Part shown: piece after piece, positions 9,038 to 18,178 of the stretch
How the letters are laid out: every line of letters begins with the position of its first letter
Position numbering within the stretch: position 1 is the stretch's first letter
NCBI GenBank assembly: GCA_027307115.1
Contig: DAHUXN010000097.1
Span: 1 to 42,718, forward strand
DNA: 42,718 nucleotides
Direction: 5' to 3'
From: Acidobacteriota bacterium
GTDB lineage: Bacteria; Acidobacteriota; Terriglobia; Acidiferrales; UBA7541
Notes under the pieces: generated by a model
Database searches by the model: none
The model's input: only the letters and a program-made list of their open reading frames with translations
Told to the model about the DNA's origin: nothing
Position numbers and translations under genes: made by a program

Positions 9038-9067
9038 CTTATGTCACCCCTGTGATTCAAGTGTCAA
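9038..9067 (-). promoter_or_regulatory. Sigma-70-like promoter for pilMNOPQ
   Basis: Reading the minus strand there is a perfect TTGACA -35 box (9062-9067), an 18-base spacer and a CATAAG -10 box (9038-9043, four of six consensus bases). Transcription would begin near 9031, leaving a leader of about 155 bases before pilM. No sigma-54 type -24/-12 element was found in this 328-base gap, which otherwise shows only the inverted repeat at 9021-9035. Confidence 0.5.
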
Positions 9068-9203
9068 GCAACCGCCTCCGTCTGGTGTGCAGTTGGTAAT
9101 CGTGCGCACTTTGAGATTAAAAAATAGGACGAGGGGGAAGTCCACTATCATTCGGGAAGAACGTGCGAAAGGTGAACCCTGTTCGACTGGACAGGAATTG
9201 TTA

Positions 9204-10670
9204 CTACCGCAGCCGCGAAACGTCAATCCCCAAGGATTGCCACAATGCGTCTACTCGAGATTTTGTCGCGGCGTCCATGCGAATCTCGTCGGGCCACGGG
9301 CGTGCGAATCCTTCCGACTGCCACTTGCGCGTGGCATCAATGCCCATCTTAGAGCCGAGATCTTGCAGGCGAGATGCGTGCTCCAGCGTATCCACAGGAC
9401 CCAAGACGAATTCGATATCACGTTGCGGATCGATGGCGCATAGCGTTTTCCACACGACTTCCCGAGAATTCTGAACGTCAACATCGTGGTCCACAACAAC
9501 AATTACCTTGGTGAACATGGCCTGTCCGAGCGACCAGATTGCGTTCATGATTTTTCGCGCATGGCCGGGGTATGATTTTCGAATCGCGACGATCATTAAG
9601 TTCTGGAAGATGCCCTCTGCGGGCATAGCCACGTCTACGATCTCCGGAAACTGCATCTTCATCACGGGCAGGAAAATGCGCTCGATGGCGTGGCCCATGA
9701 AAAAATCCTCCTGCGGAGGGGGGCCGACAATTGTGGTCAAGTAGAGCGGGTCCTTCCTGTGAGTGATGCAAGTTATATGAAACACAGGGTATTCGCCCTC
9801 AAGGGAGTAGAAGCCCGTATGGTCGCCGAACGGGCCCTCGGTACGCATCTCAGAGAGGTCCACATAGCCTTCCAAGATAATTTCGGCATTCGCTGGCACT
9901 TCCAGGTCAACCGTTTCGCATGGAACCAGTTCAACTGCATCGCGCCGCAGGAAACCCGAGAACATAAATTCGTCCAGGTCCGGCGGCACAGGCAAAATTC
10001 CCGCGAGAGCCGTAGCCGGATCGGCGCCAATGGCCACCGCGACTTCCAGTCTTCCTGCACCGTGGCGGCTGCGCGCACTGCGGAAATGTTCCGCGCCGTG
10101 CTTTTGGGTTTGCCAATGCATCCCCGTGGTGCGTTCGTCGAACACCTGCATGCGGTAACAGCCCACGTTCCGCTTGCCCGTCTCCGGATTTTTCGTGATG
10201 ACCATCGGCCATGTGATATAGCGCCCGCCGTCCTGCGGCCAGCATTTGAGGATCGGAAAAGACGAAAGTGAAAAATCCTCCTTGAGGATTACTTCCTTGC
10301 ACGCGCCGGACTTGACCGTCTTCGGAAAAAAGGAGCCCAGCTCCGCCAGCTTCGGCAGCATTTTTACCTTGTCGAGGAAACCTTGCGGCGTTTGCACATC
10401 CAGGAATGAACGGACGCGGCTCGCGACCTGATCAATGTCGTCCACTTCGAGTGCGAGATTCACGCGCCGTTCACTCCCCAGGAGGTTGATGACAACGGGG
10501 ACGTTCGAGCCTTTAGGCCGCTCGAAGAGCAATGCGGGGCCGCCGGCCTTCGTCACGCGGTTCGTAATCTCCGTTATTTCGAGCACCGGGTCGACTTCCG
10601 CGCTGATGCGCTTCAGTTCCCCTTCGCGTTCCAGCCGCGCAAGAAAGGCTCTCAAGTCCCGATAAGCCAA
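9204..10670 (-). CDS. UbiD-family (prenylated-FMN) decarboxylase
   Basis: UbiD enzymes use prenylated FMN made by UbiX to decarboxylate aromatic or acrylic acids; the well-known members act in ubiquinone and menaquinone synthesis. The 488-residue length fits. Visible landmarks are MAYRDLRAFLARLEREGEL at the N-terminus, GGPALLFERPKGSNVPVVIN, the nucleotide-contacting stretch GRYITWPMVITKNPETG, and EGPFGDHTGFYS, which holds the conserved acidic active-site residue, followed by a C-terminal domain with KVIVVVDHDVDVQN. The start is TTG at 10668-10670 with a strong AGGAGG eight bases upstream. The substrate cannot be told from sequence; a menaquinone-route enzyme is possible. No ubiX is visible in the window. 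Confidence 0.9.
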   Translation of the reverse strand: MAYRDLRAFLARLEREGELKRISAEVDPVLEITEITNRVTKAGGPALLFERPKGSNVPVVINLLGSERRVNLALEVDDIDQVASRVRSFLDVQTPQGFLDKVKMLPKLAELGSFFPKTVKSGACKEVILKEDFSLSSFPILKCWPQDGGRYITWPMVITKNPETGKRNVGCYRMQVFDERTTGMHWQTQKHGAEHFRSARSRHGAGRLEVAVAIGADPATALAGILPVPPDLDEFMFSGFLRRDAVELVPCETVDLEVPANAEIILEGYVDLSEMRTEGPFGDHTGFYSLEGEYPVFHITCITHRKDPLYLTTIVGPPPQEDFFMGHAIERIFLPVMKMQFPEIVDVAMPAEGIFQNLMIVAIRKSYPGHARKIMNAIWSLGQAMFTKVIVVVDHDVDVQNSREVVWKTLCAIDPQRDIEFVLGPVDTLEHASRLQDLGSKMGIDATRKWQSEGFARPWPDEIRMDAATKSRVDALWQSLGIDVSRLR

Positions 10671-10857
10671 CGCGTGTTCCTCCTGTAATCAAATCCGGGC
10701 GCCCAATGTAACATGGAGACCCGCCTGCAATGAAGTTGAAGCACTTCGCGGTGAAACCCACAGCACGTCCGGCGCGTCATTTATAGTGGAGCGGTGAGAG
10801 CGCAAGATGGAAGAACCCGCCCGACGACGCTAAAAAAATCGAGGTCAAGAACCAAAC

Positions 10858-12189
10858 ATGTCCGTCCGAGAATCCTACCAAAAACACAAAGGGCTTTCGT
10901 GGCTCATTGGAATCACCATCGTCGCGGCGCTCGTAGCTGTATACGTGGTCAAAACGCGGACGCCCACAGTTCGCTACATCACCATGCCAGTGAGGCGCGG
11001 CAGCATAACGGCAGTCGTGCAGGCCACGGGAACCATCAACCCGCTGACCACCGTCCCCGTGGGTTCGTTCGTCTCTGGAACCGTGCAATATATTTTCGCG
11101 GACTTCAACACGCAGGTTCATGCCGGGGATGTTTTGGCGCAGCTCGATCCAACCATCTATGACGCGCAGGTCACCACGGCGCGCGGCAACCTCGCGAACG
11201 CCGTCGCCAACGTTCAAAACATCGAAGCCAGTATCCTTGCCGACCAGGCTAATGTAGCCAAGCTGAAAGCGAACGCTGAATACGCGCAAGTGAATGCCAA
11301 GCGCATTGCGGACCTCACGCAACAGGGCGTCATTTCGCACGACCAGAACGACCAGACGCAGTCAAATTTCGTTGCAGCGAATGCGTCCGTGACGCAGGCG
11401 GAGGCTCAAGTTAATCAGACGAAGGCCCAACTTGCGCAAGCTCGCGCACAGGTCCAGTCCGCGCAGGGCAATCTGAAAATGGCCGAAACCAATTTGAAAT
11501 ATACAACCATCATTTCTCCGGTCGACGGCACGGTCGTCGCCAGGAACGTCACGGTCGGACAGTCGGTTGCGGCTTCTTTGCAAGCCCCCAACGTCTTCAC
11601 TATCGCGCAAGACCTGACGCGCATGCAGGTTTACGCGGCCACGGACGAATCCGACACAGGCCAGATTCACGTGGGGCAGGCTTCCACCTTCCAGGTTGAC
11701 GCATATCCTACTGAATCATTCCACGGACGCGTCAGCGCCGTTCGCTTGAACGCCTTCACCGTCCAAAACGTTGTGACCTACAACACGATCATCGACTTCG
11801 AGAATCCCGAGGGCAAACTGTTGCCCGGCGAAACGGCATACATCACGATCCCGACGGGTCATGCGAGCAACGTTCTTCTCGTGCCGAATATCGCTCTGAC
11901 GTTCACTCCGCAGCTACCGCCCAAGCAACTACAAGATCTCTACAAGCAGCACGACATCCCGCGGCAAGCGACGGTGTCACACGTAGGGGGTTGGCAGTTG
12001 GTGTGGAAGCTCGATGCGAATAAGCAGCCCGTCCCCGTGGCAATCCAGACGGGACTGACGGATTACACCAGCACCGCCGTTCTTGGCGGCAGTCTTCAGC
12101 AGGGTGACCAGGTCATTACCGGCGAACAAAGTTCGGGCGGGCCCAGCGGAACGCGGTCTCCGTTTGGCGGCCCAGGCCGGGGAAGGTAA
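10858..12189 (+). CDS. MacA/HlyD-type efflux periplasmic adaptor
   Basis: Adaptor subunit that links an inner-membrane transporter to an outer-membrane channel. The 443 residues start with a basic N-terminus and one membrane anchor (SWLIGITIVAALVAVYVV, about 14-31). The first lipoyl half (VPVGSFVSGTVQYIFADFNT) and a long Ala/Gln-rich coiled-coil hairpin (about 95-210) follow. Next come the second lipoyl half (TIISPVDGTVVARNVTVGQS), a beta-barrel domain and a membrane-proximal domain. The ribosome site is weak (GAGGT about 12 bases upstream). A TATAGT -10-like box lies at 10782-10787 with no convincing -35. It is divergent from ubiD and is followed 4 bases later by a MacB-type permease. Closest by architecture to MacA. 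Confidence 0.92.
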   Translation: MSVRESYQKHKGLSWLIGITIVAALVAVYVVKTRTPTVRYITMPVRRGSITAVVQATGTINPLTTVPVGSFVSGTVQYIFADFNTQVHAGDVLAQLDPTIYDAQVTTARGNLANAVANVQNIEASILADQANVAKLKANAEYAQVNAKRIADLTQQGVISHDQNDQTQSNFVAANASVTQAEAQVNQTKAQLAQARAQVQSAQGNLKMAETNLKYTTIISPVDGTVVARNVTVGQSVAASLQAPNVFTIAQDLTRMQVYAATDESDTGQIHVGQASTFQVDAYPTESFHGRVSAVRLNAFTVQNVVTYNTIIDFENPEGKLLPGETAYITIPTGHASNVLLVPNIALTFTPQLPPKQLQDLYKQHDIPRQATVSHVGGWQLVWKLDANKQPVPVAIQTGLTDYTSTAVLGGSLQQGDQVITGEQSSGGPSGTRSPFGGPGRGR

Positions 12190-12193
12190 ACAC

Positions 12194-13414
12194 TTGGACG
12201 TTCGCGAAATCCTTCGAGTATCGATGCGAGCGCTGGCGCGCAACAAGATGCGCACGGTGCTTACGATGCTCGGCATTATTATTGGCGTGGGCGCCGTAAT
12301 CTGCACGGTGGCCATCGGCCAGGGCGCGTCTAACCAGGTGCAAGAGCAAATCAAGAGCCTGGGCGACAATATTATTTTCATTTCCGCCGGCAGCATTAAC
12401 AAAGGCGGCGTCCATATGGGCAGCCAAGCCACGAAAACGCTGACCGAGGCGGATGGCGCCGCCATTCTCGCCGAGGTTCCTTTCATCAAATGGGTTTCCC
12501 CCAGTGTCGGCTACGGCGCGCAGATCGTTTACGGCGGCAACAACTGGTACACGCACGCAAGCGGCGTCTCGCCCGACTATCTGAAGATTCGCCACTGGGC
12601 CCTGGCGGCAGGCAGCATTTTTAATCAGCGCGATGTTGACGTAGCATCGAACGTTTGCCTGCTGGGACAGACCGTTGTAAAGAGTCTCTTTGCCCCGGGT
12701 GACGACCCAGTCGGCAAGACAGTTCGCATCTCCAATTTGCCTTTTCAGGTTGTTGGCGTCCTGGCGACCAAGGGCAGTTCACCCTTCGGCGGCGATGAGG
12801 ACGACACAATCTTGATGCCTTACACAACAGTGCAGAAGAAACTTTCCGGCATTAATTGGATCCACTTCATGATGTTGTCCGCCGATTCGATGGACGACAT
12901 ACAACCGGCCGAAAACCAAATCACCGCGCTTCTCCGCCAGCGGCATCATTTGCGGCCCAACGAAGAAAACGACTTCATCATTCGCAGCCCCACGGATTTT
13001 GCCCAGGCGCAGGCACAGTCGGGCCAGGTGATGACGATTCTGCTGGCCAGCATCGCGTCTGTTTCTTTGCTGGTGGGCGGCATCGGCATCATGAACATCA
13101 TGCTGGTGAGCGTGACCGAACGCACGCGCGAAATCGACGTGCGCATGGCCGTGGGCGCCACCGAATCCGACGTGCAGGGACAATTCTTGAGCGAGGCTAT
13201 TGTGCTCAGCCTTATGGGCGGCAGCGTCGGCATTGTTCTGGGGGTTAGCGGTTCGCTGATTATTGCGCGGGCGCTTCACTGGCCCACGCTCGTTTCCCCG
13301 TCTTCCATCGTCATCGCCGTCCTGTTTTCTGCGGCGGTAGGAATTTTCTTTGGCTATTACCCGGCGCGTCGCGCCGCACACCTGGACCCCATTGAGGCGC
13401 TTCGATATGAATAG
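12194..13414 (+). CDS. MacB-type ABC permease subunit without ATPase domain
   Basis: FtsX/MacB family permease, 406 residues from the TTG at 12194. It shows TM1 in RTVLTMLGIIIGVGAVICTV, a periplasmic MacB core domain (about 60-260, with IKWVSPSVGYG and DYLKIRHWALAAGSIF), then three C-terminal helices. These include SVSLLVGGIGIMNIMLVSVT, ERTREIDVRMAVGA (the coupling segment to the ATPase) and the ending GYYPARRAAHLDPIEALRYE. I chose TTG because GGAAGG lies 7 bases upstream and overlaps the macA stop; a longer frame starting at 12083 would overlap macA by 107 bases. MacB normally carries an N-terminal ATPase, or a separate ATPase gene sits in between; neither is here. Confidence 0.9.
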   Translation: MDVREILRVSMRALARNKMRTVLTMLGIIIGVGAVICTVAIGQGASNQVQEQIKSLGDNIIFISAGSINKGGVHMGSQATKTLTEADGAAILAEVPFIKWVSPSVGYGAQIVYGGNNWYTHASGVSPDYLKIRHWALAAGSIFNQRDVDVASNVCLLGQTVVKSLFAPGDDPVGKTVRISNLPFQVVGVLATKGSSPFGGDEDDTILMPYTTVQKKLSGINWIHFMMLSADSMDDIQPAENQITALLRQRHHLRPNEENDFIIRSPTDFAQAQAQSGQVMTILLASIASVSLLVGGIGIMNIMLVSVTERTREIDVRMAVGATESDVQGQFLSEAIVLSLMGGSVGIVLGVSGSLIIARALHWPTLVSPSSIVIAVLFSAAVGIFFGYYPARRAAHLDPIEALRYE

Positions 13415-13925
13415 AGTTTCTAAATTTATTTCTGTTGCGATCGCTAGTTTGCTGGCTCTTGCTATCTCCGTGCCCGCGTGGGCGCAGGCGCATCCCAAGA
13501 ATGCGCAGGGCGAGGAATTTTTCATCGTCTCGTCGGTGGACCTGCAGAAACATCAAGTGGTGCTCATGCGTCCCACGCAGTTGACTGTAGTGGCAACGAT
13601 TGGCCCGCAAACCGCCTATCTGGGAGAAAAAGGGCAAAAACTTGACGTAAAAGCTATGAAGGCGGGCGATACAGTCTGGGGCATCACCAAACCCGGACCG
13701 GACGGTTCGGTAGTTGCAGTCCGTCTTCGTCAAGGCGCGATGACGCCAGCCGAACTTCACAAGCTCTACCTGCAACTGCCGGCGAGTAACACCTATTCGG
13801 TGCCGATGACTCCCCGCCCGCAGAGCGGCGCGCAAGCTGCGCCCTTGGCCACTTCCGGCGGGTCACGTTATTCAACTCAACTCGGCCGCCCGCGGACGCA
13901 CCACCGCCGCCCTAATGCTCGGTAG
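13407..13925 (+). CDS. Small secreted protein of unknown function
   Basis: The 172-residue protein begins with a clear signal peptide (MNRVSKFISVAIASLLALAI, cleaved after PAWAQA). A compact beta-rich region follows (FFIVSSVDLQKHQVVLMRP, VVATIGPQTAYLGEKGQKL, VKAMKAGDTVWGITKPG), reminiscent of OB-like domains such as DUF5666. The C-terminus is a low-complexity Pro/Ser/Arg tail. Its ATG lies inside the last codons of the permease gene (overlap 13407-13414), so the two are translationally coupled and the protein probably works with the MacA/MacB-type complex in the periplasm. I do not recognise a defined family. Confidence 0.72.
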   Translation: MNRVSKFISVAIASLLALAISVPAWAQAHPKNAQGEEFFIVSSVDLQKHQVVLMRPTQLTVVATIGPQTAYLGEKGQKLDVKAMKAGDTVWGITKPGPDGSVVAVRLRQGAMTPAELHKLYLQLPASNTYSVPMTPRPQSGAQAAPLATSGGSRYSTQLGRPRTHHRRPNAR

Positions 13926-13958
13926 TTTCCGCCGCAAGCCTCGCGGATTCATTACATC

Positions 13959-16900
13959 CTACTTCGACGAATCCGGCGGCGGCGTCGCCGCGATCGCAGG
14001 AACATTAGCGCGCCGAATTTGTTCGTTGAGAGCGGCCAGGTCTTTCTCCTTGATTTCCTTCCATTGCGCGATCAACTTGTCGGCTTTGCCGCTCAAATCC
14101 GCATACGCCGCGTAATCGGCGGCAGTGGGTGCATTGTCCGAGCCTTCCATAAATTCGGCGATGCCTTTCAACTGATCGTTGATCTCATCGGGATAGTTCA
14201 AGTCTTCTTCGCTGGCTTTCATCTGGCCTTGCCACAGCTGGTCGTCAATCGGCTTCATCTTTTTCTCAATGGCGTCGGCGCTTGTGAGAATCGGTTTATC
14301 TTGCGCGTTTGAGCCCAGTCTTTTGCGAAGCGCCGCGATCTGCGTTTTCACGGAGTTCATCTCGTTCACGGTTTCATCCGCGAGCGAAATCTCATCGCGA
14401 ATCTTGAGCGACAGATCAAACTCCTTGCGCAAGTCCTCCGGCGAATTTTTCACGCGCGGATCGAGTTTCACCGTAAGCGGCTCGGTGAACGTCTTCCCCT
14501 CTGCCATCAGCCGCACTTGATAAGCTCCCGGCAACGCGAGCGTGCCCTTCGGCGTATCCGCGCTGTCCCACACCTGCCCCGGAATCAGCGTGGGTGTTTC
14601 ATAACGCAAATCCCAGACGAAGCGGTTCATTCCCGCCTTGGCGGGAATCGCTTTGGGCGGATTGAATTCGTCGCCCGCTTCAGAGGGCTGCTCGTCCTTT
14701 TTCTTGGATTCGTTGGTGTATTTACGGATCGTTTTGCCGCTCGAGTCGAGGATTTCCAGCGTGACTTTGTCTTTATCGGCAGGTTTGGTCTTCAAATAAT
14801 AGTTGATGACCGCTCCATCCGGCGCATTCTGGCCATACAACGCGAAAGCACGCGGGTTGGCGGAACCGAGCCGCGTCCGCCACGCCACGCGCGGCCGGAA
14901 GAGATGCGCGGCGTCGTTGGATATGTTGGCATTCCACTGGCGCAGCGGAGAGAGGTCGTCGAGTATCCAGAAGGAGCGGCCCTTCGTTGCAATTACCAGG
15001 TCATCGTTTTTCACCACCATGTCCGTCACTGGCACGACCGGCATATTCAACTCCAGCGGCTGCCAGTTCGCACCATCGTCAAAGGAAACGAAAATCCCCG
15101 TTTCCGTTCCGCAGTAGAGCAAGCCTTTCCGAACGGGATCGGCAGTCACTGCGTGAACGTAACTCCCCGATTGCGGCAGGCCATCTGTGATTTGCGTCCA
15201 CGTCTTTCCATAGTCGGTGGTTTTGTAAACGTATGGATGAAAATCGTCGAGACGGTGCCGGTCGGCCGCCACATACGCCGTTCCGGCCGCGAACGGCGAA
15301 GCAGCAATCAAGCCGATGCGCTCCCACTCCGGCATTCCCTTCGGAGTCACATCACTCCAGGTTTTTCCGCCGTCGCGCGTGATGTGCACCAGACCGTCGT
15401 CGCTGCCAACCCAAATCAATCCGCGTTCCAGCGGCGATTCCACCACGGAGAAAATCGTGTCGTAATATTCCACGCTGGTTTCGTCGATGGTGAGAGGTCC
15501 ACCCGACGGCGCCTGCTTGCTTTTGTCGTTGCGCGTCAGGTCTGGACTGATGGCTGTCCAATTCATTCCGCCGTCGGTCGTCTTGAAGAGTTTCTCGCCG
15601 CCGATATACACGGTGTTCGAATCGAACGGCGAAATCGCAATCGGCGCCGTCCACTGAAAGCGGTGCGGCAATTCGCCTGCACTCCAGCCGCTCGGGTTCA
15701 CGGGCCAGACGGTGACGTCCTGCACCTGCCCGGTGTGCCGGTCGAGGCGCGTGATGATTCCCCAATTCCCGCCCGCGTAAACGATGTCGGGATCTTTCGG
15801 GTCCGCGACAATGTAACCGCTTTCGCCTCCAGCCACGTCGTACCAATCCTTGTCGGTGATCAGCCCGTGATCCGTGCGACTCGCAATTGCAACCGTCGAG
15901 TTGTCCTGCTGCGCGCCGTAAACGTAATACAAAAAGCGATTGTCGACGCTGACGTGATAAAACTGCGCCGTCGGCTGATTGTCTTCGTCTGTCCAGGTCT
16001 TCCCGCCGTCCACTGAAATCGTCGCGCCGCCATCGTTCCCTTCCATCAAGCGTTTGGGGTTCTGCGGGTCGATCCAGAAGGCATGATCATCTCCGTGCGG
16101 AGCGGCAATCGGAGTGAAGTGCATGCCACCGTCGGTCGAGCGATACGTTCCTGTATTCAAGATGTAAATCGTATCGGTCGACTTCGGGTCGGCAAAAATG
16201 TGCATGTAATACCATGCGCGTTGCAAGAATCGCTGGTCGCCATTGATGAACTCCCAGGTTTTTCCGGCATCGTCCGAGCGATACAGTCCGCCCTTCTTCG
16301 CTTCGATCAGCGCATAGACGCGGTCCGAATCCGCGCCCACAGCCAGCCCGATGCGCCCGTAAATCCCGTCCGGCAATCCATGTCCTGTAACCTGCTTCCA
16401 AGTTGTGCCGCCATCCTCGGATTTATAAATTCCGCTGCCCGGACCGCCGCTGGTGAATCCCCACGGCGTGCGAATTTCCTGATACATCGCCGCATACAAG
16501 ATGTGCGAATTCGCCGGGTCGAAAACCAGATCCGCCGCTCCTGTCTTGTCATCCTTATAGAGAACTTTCTGCCAAGTCTTGCCCGCGTCCGTCGAGCGGA
16601 ATACGCCGCGCTCTTCATTCGGCCCGTAGGCATGGCCAATCGCCGCGACGAAAACAGTGTTGGGATCCTTTGGGTCGATTAGCACTTTGGCGATGTGACG
16701 CGTGTCGTCGAGTCCCAAATGCGTCCACGTAGCGCCGCCGTCGGTCGATTTGTACACGCCATTGCCGAAAGAAATATTCCCGCGCAGGCACGCCTCGCCC
16801 GTACCCGCATAGATGATATTTGTATCCTGCGGATCAATCGCGATCGCGCCAATCGACGCAATGGGCTCTTTGTCAAACATGGGTCGCCATTCGCGTCCGG

Positions 16901-17135
16901 CGTCCGTCGTCTTCCAGACGCCTCCCGTCACCGCGCCGAAATAGTACACGTCCGGATTGCCCGGAATTCCAACAACGGTTTCAACGCGTCCGCCACGAAA
17001 TGGGCCAATCGAGCGCCATTTCAATCCGGACCACATGCTCTTGTCGAGCGTCTGCCCCGATGAACGCAGAGAGCCAAAAAGGGCCAGCACGAGCGTCCCA
17101 AGCACCACCACGGCGAAGTTGCGAGCAAGCTTCAT
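13959..17135 (-). CDS. Secreted sortilin/Vps10 beta-propeller protein with BNR repeats
   Basis: Large 1058-residue exported protein with a signal peptide (1-28, ending SLRSSGQ). About two-thirds of it is beta-propeller built from repeated Asp-boxes of the type S-x-D-x-G-x-T-W; examples are STDGGATWTHLG, STDAGKTWQKV, SEDGGTTWKQV, SDDAGKTWEF, TRDGGKTWSDV and TTDYGKTWTQI. The last 300 residues form a beta-sandwich (FVWDLRYETP, LPGAYQVRLMAEGKTFTEPL) followed by a helical region (about 930-1040). Such proteins are often labelled glycosyl hydrolases, but I see no sialidase catalytic residues, so a binding or scaffold role is equally likely. GGGAGG lies 8 bases before the ATG. It converges with the small secreted gene, 33 bases apart. 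Confidence 0.88.
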   Translation of the reverse strand: MKLARNFAVVVLGTLVLALFGSLRSSGQTLDKSMWSGLKWRSIGPFRGGRVETVVGIPGNPDVYYFGAVTGGVWKTTDAGREWRPMFDKEPIASIGAIAIDPQDTNIIYAGTGEACLRGNISFGNGVYKSTDGGATWTHLGLDDTRHIAKVLIDPKDPNTVFVAAIGHAYGPNEERGVFRSTDAGKTWQKVLYKDDKTGAADLVFDPANSHILYAAMYQEIRTPWGFTSGGPGSGIYKSEDGGTTWKQVTGHGLPDGIYGRIGLAVGADSDRVYALIEAKKGGLYRSDDAGKTWEFINGDQRFLQRAWYYMHIFADPKSTDTIYILNTGTYRSTDGGMHFTPIAAPHGDDHAFWIDPQNPKRLMEGNDGGATISVDGGKTWTDEDNQPTAQFYHVSVDNRFLYYVYGAQQDNSTVAIASRTDHGLITDKDWYDVAGGESGYIVADPKDPDIVYAGGNWGIITRLDRHTGQVQDVTVWPVNPSGWSAGELPHRFQWTAPIAISPFDSNTVYIGGEKLFKTTDGGMNWTAISPDLTRNDKSKQAPSGGPLTIDETSVEYYDTIFSVVESPLERGLIWVGSDDGLVHITRDGGKTWSDVTPKGMPEWERIGLIAASPFAAGTAYVAADRHRLDDFHPYVYKTTDYGKTWTQITDGLPQSGSYVHAVTADPVRKGLLYCGTETGIFVSFDDGANWQPLELNMPVVPVTDMVVKNDDLVIATKGRSFWILDDLSPLRQWNANISNDAAHLFRPRVAWRTRLGSANPRAFALYGQNAPDGAVINYYLKTKPADKDKVTLEILDSSGKTIRKYTNESKKKDEQPSEAGDEFNPPKAIPAKAGMNRFVWDLRYETPTLIPGQVWDSADTPKGTLALPGAYQVRLMAEGKTFTEPLTVKLDPRVKNSPEDLRKEFDLSLKIRDEISLADETVNEMNSVKTQIAALRKRLGSNAQDKPILTSADAIEKKMKPIDDQLWQGQMKASEEDLNYPDEINDQLKGIAEFMEGSDNAPTAADYAAYADLSGKADKLIAQWKEIKEKDLAALNEQIRRANVPAIAATPPPDSSK

Positions 17136-17581
17136 TCCTGATCCTCCCGAAATTGATTCAAAGTGGATGCGAACTTATTGAAATAAGTGCAAGCCGGCAA
17201 TCCTAATACTTTCGGGGGGAAACGCGTAGGAATTTTAGAGGGAGGCAGACAAAGGGTTTAGTCTAGTGAACCGACGGAGTGCATGCGGCATCGCGGGTTT
17301 GAATCATCGAGACGGGACGGCAACTGTGCCGGCGTGAACCTTCGTTTCACTTGTGCTCATTCTCCCTCAAAGAAAACGCTCGCGGGAAGTACCAGTCATT
17401 TTGCGCGCTTTTAGGGCAATCTCCGCAAGCGGCATCGTTGCGCGCTCACCGTGTAAGTATGTCGTAGTACTCCGCCGCGGCGCGGTGAGCTACCTTTTAC
17501 GTTCTAATCGGCCACCCAGTTGCAACCTATTCCTCGCACGTTACGCGGCTTGCGTTTCGTCCGCGCAGCGGCACACAAACT
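17136..17581. other. 446-base divergent intergenic region with inverted repeats
   Basis: No coding frame here is convincing. Near the Vps10 gene a perfect inverted repeat, ACTTATT-GA-AATAAGT, lies at 17173-17188, about 40 bases upstream of its start codon. Further on, GCTCACCG (17444-17451) and CGGTGAGC (17483-17490) form complementary arms 31 bases apart, about 90 bases before the 126-residue gene. Either could be an operator or RNA structure; no good -35/-10 pair was found for either neighbour. Confidence 0.35.
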
Positions 17582-17962
17582 ATGATCCCAGTTCTCATGC
17601 TCATGTTCTCAGCGATGGCGCTGGTCCAATTCTTCCTGTCGTATTGCCGCTCAATTCTGGCGACGTACGCCGAGGTGGAGCTGTCGCCCGCGACTCGCGA
17701 AGTTATCGGTCTTGAGCCGGGCGAAATTCGAGGCGGGCAGTTCAACCGGTTGCTTGGCCTCTTGCGCGTTGCGCCGAATCCTGGCGGAGACCAATGGCAT
17801 TTGGGAATTGTTTCGACCTACTACCGCATCATCTCGATAATCGATATGTCCGTCGCGCAAATGGTGCCTGTCGCGCGAAGCTGGACCGAACGAGAGTCCA
17901 CGCGCTGCGCCTATTTCGCCGCGGCTGCCCTCAATCGCCGCATCGCGACCATCACCCCGTGA
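17582..17962 (+). CDS. Small membrane-anchored protein of unknown function
   Basis: The frame gives 126 residues with a hydrophobic N-terminal helix (MIPVLMLMFSAMALVQFFL). A soluble part follows, with ATYAEVELSPATREVIGL and GGQFNRLLGLLRVAPNPGGD, and another apolar helix (GIVSTYYRIISIIDMSVA). Codon use and the ordered composition suggest a real gene, but no ribosome site is seen before the ATG, so the transcript may be leaderless. It lies 142 bases before tRNA-Gly in the same direction and ends in a hairpin (17954-17980). Function not recognised. Confidence 0.62.
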   Translation: MIPVLMLMFSAMALVQFFLSYCRSILATYAEVELSPATREVIGLEPGEIRGGQFNRLLGLLRVAPNPGGDQWHLGIVSTYYRIISIIDMSVAQMVPVARSWTERESTRCAYFAAAALNRRIATITP

Positions 17963-17980
17963 ATAGCGACTATTCGGGGT
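17954..17980 (+). terminator. Hairpin at the end of the 126-residue gene
   Basis: ACCCC-GT-GAATA (17954-17965) pairs with TATTC-GGGGT (17971-17980) around a 5-base loop, with a 2-base bulge; the stop codon is inside the left arm. No T-run follows, so termination would be weak or the stem may only protect the mRNA end. Confidence 0.4.
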
Positions 17981-18104
17981 AACGGCTAAGGATCGCCGCC
18001 AGAATTGGCAGGTTACGATCCGCGAAGCAGCCGTGGATGCGCGGCTTGAGTAGACCATCCCGCAATGCTATGCTCCTTTGTGTCTGCCGCACATCGACTG
18101 ACGA

Positions 18105-18178
18105 GCGGGAGTGGTTCAGTGGCAGAACGCTAGCTTCCCAAGCTAGAAATGAGGGTTCGATTCCCTTCTCCCGCTCCA
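18105..18178 (+). tRNA. tRNA-Gly (anticodon CCC)
   Basis: The 74-base cloverleaf is complete, with the CCA end encoded. The acceptor arms GCGGGAG and CTCCCGC pair fully; the D stem is GTTC/GAAC; the anticodon stem is CTAGC/GCTAG around the loop TTCCCAA, whose middle bases are CCC; the T stem is GAGGG/CCCTT around TTCGATT. It reads GGG glycine codons. Its 3' end starts a 16-base sequence that recurs at 21251-21266 (see the repeat and mobile element entries). Confidence 0.97.

Noticed and set aside
12083-12193. Longer start for the MacB-type permease
   Set aside because: It would overlap the adaptor gene by 107 bases and adds no homologous sequence; the TTG at 12194 has a good ribosome site.
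14517-16016. Open frame of 499 codons on the plus strand
   Set aside because: It is antisense to the well-supported Vps10/BNR protein; the translation is Arg/Val/His-rich with no domain, typical of a GC-rich shadow frame.
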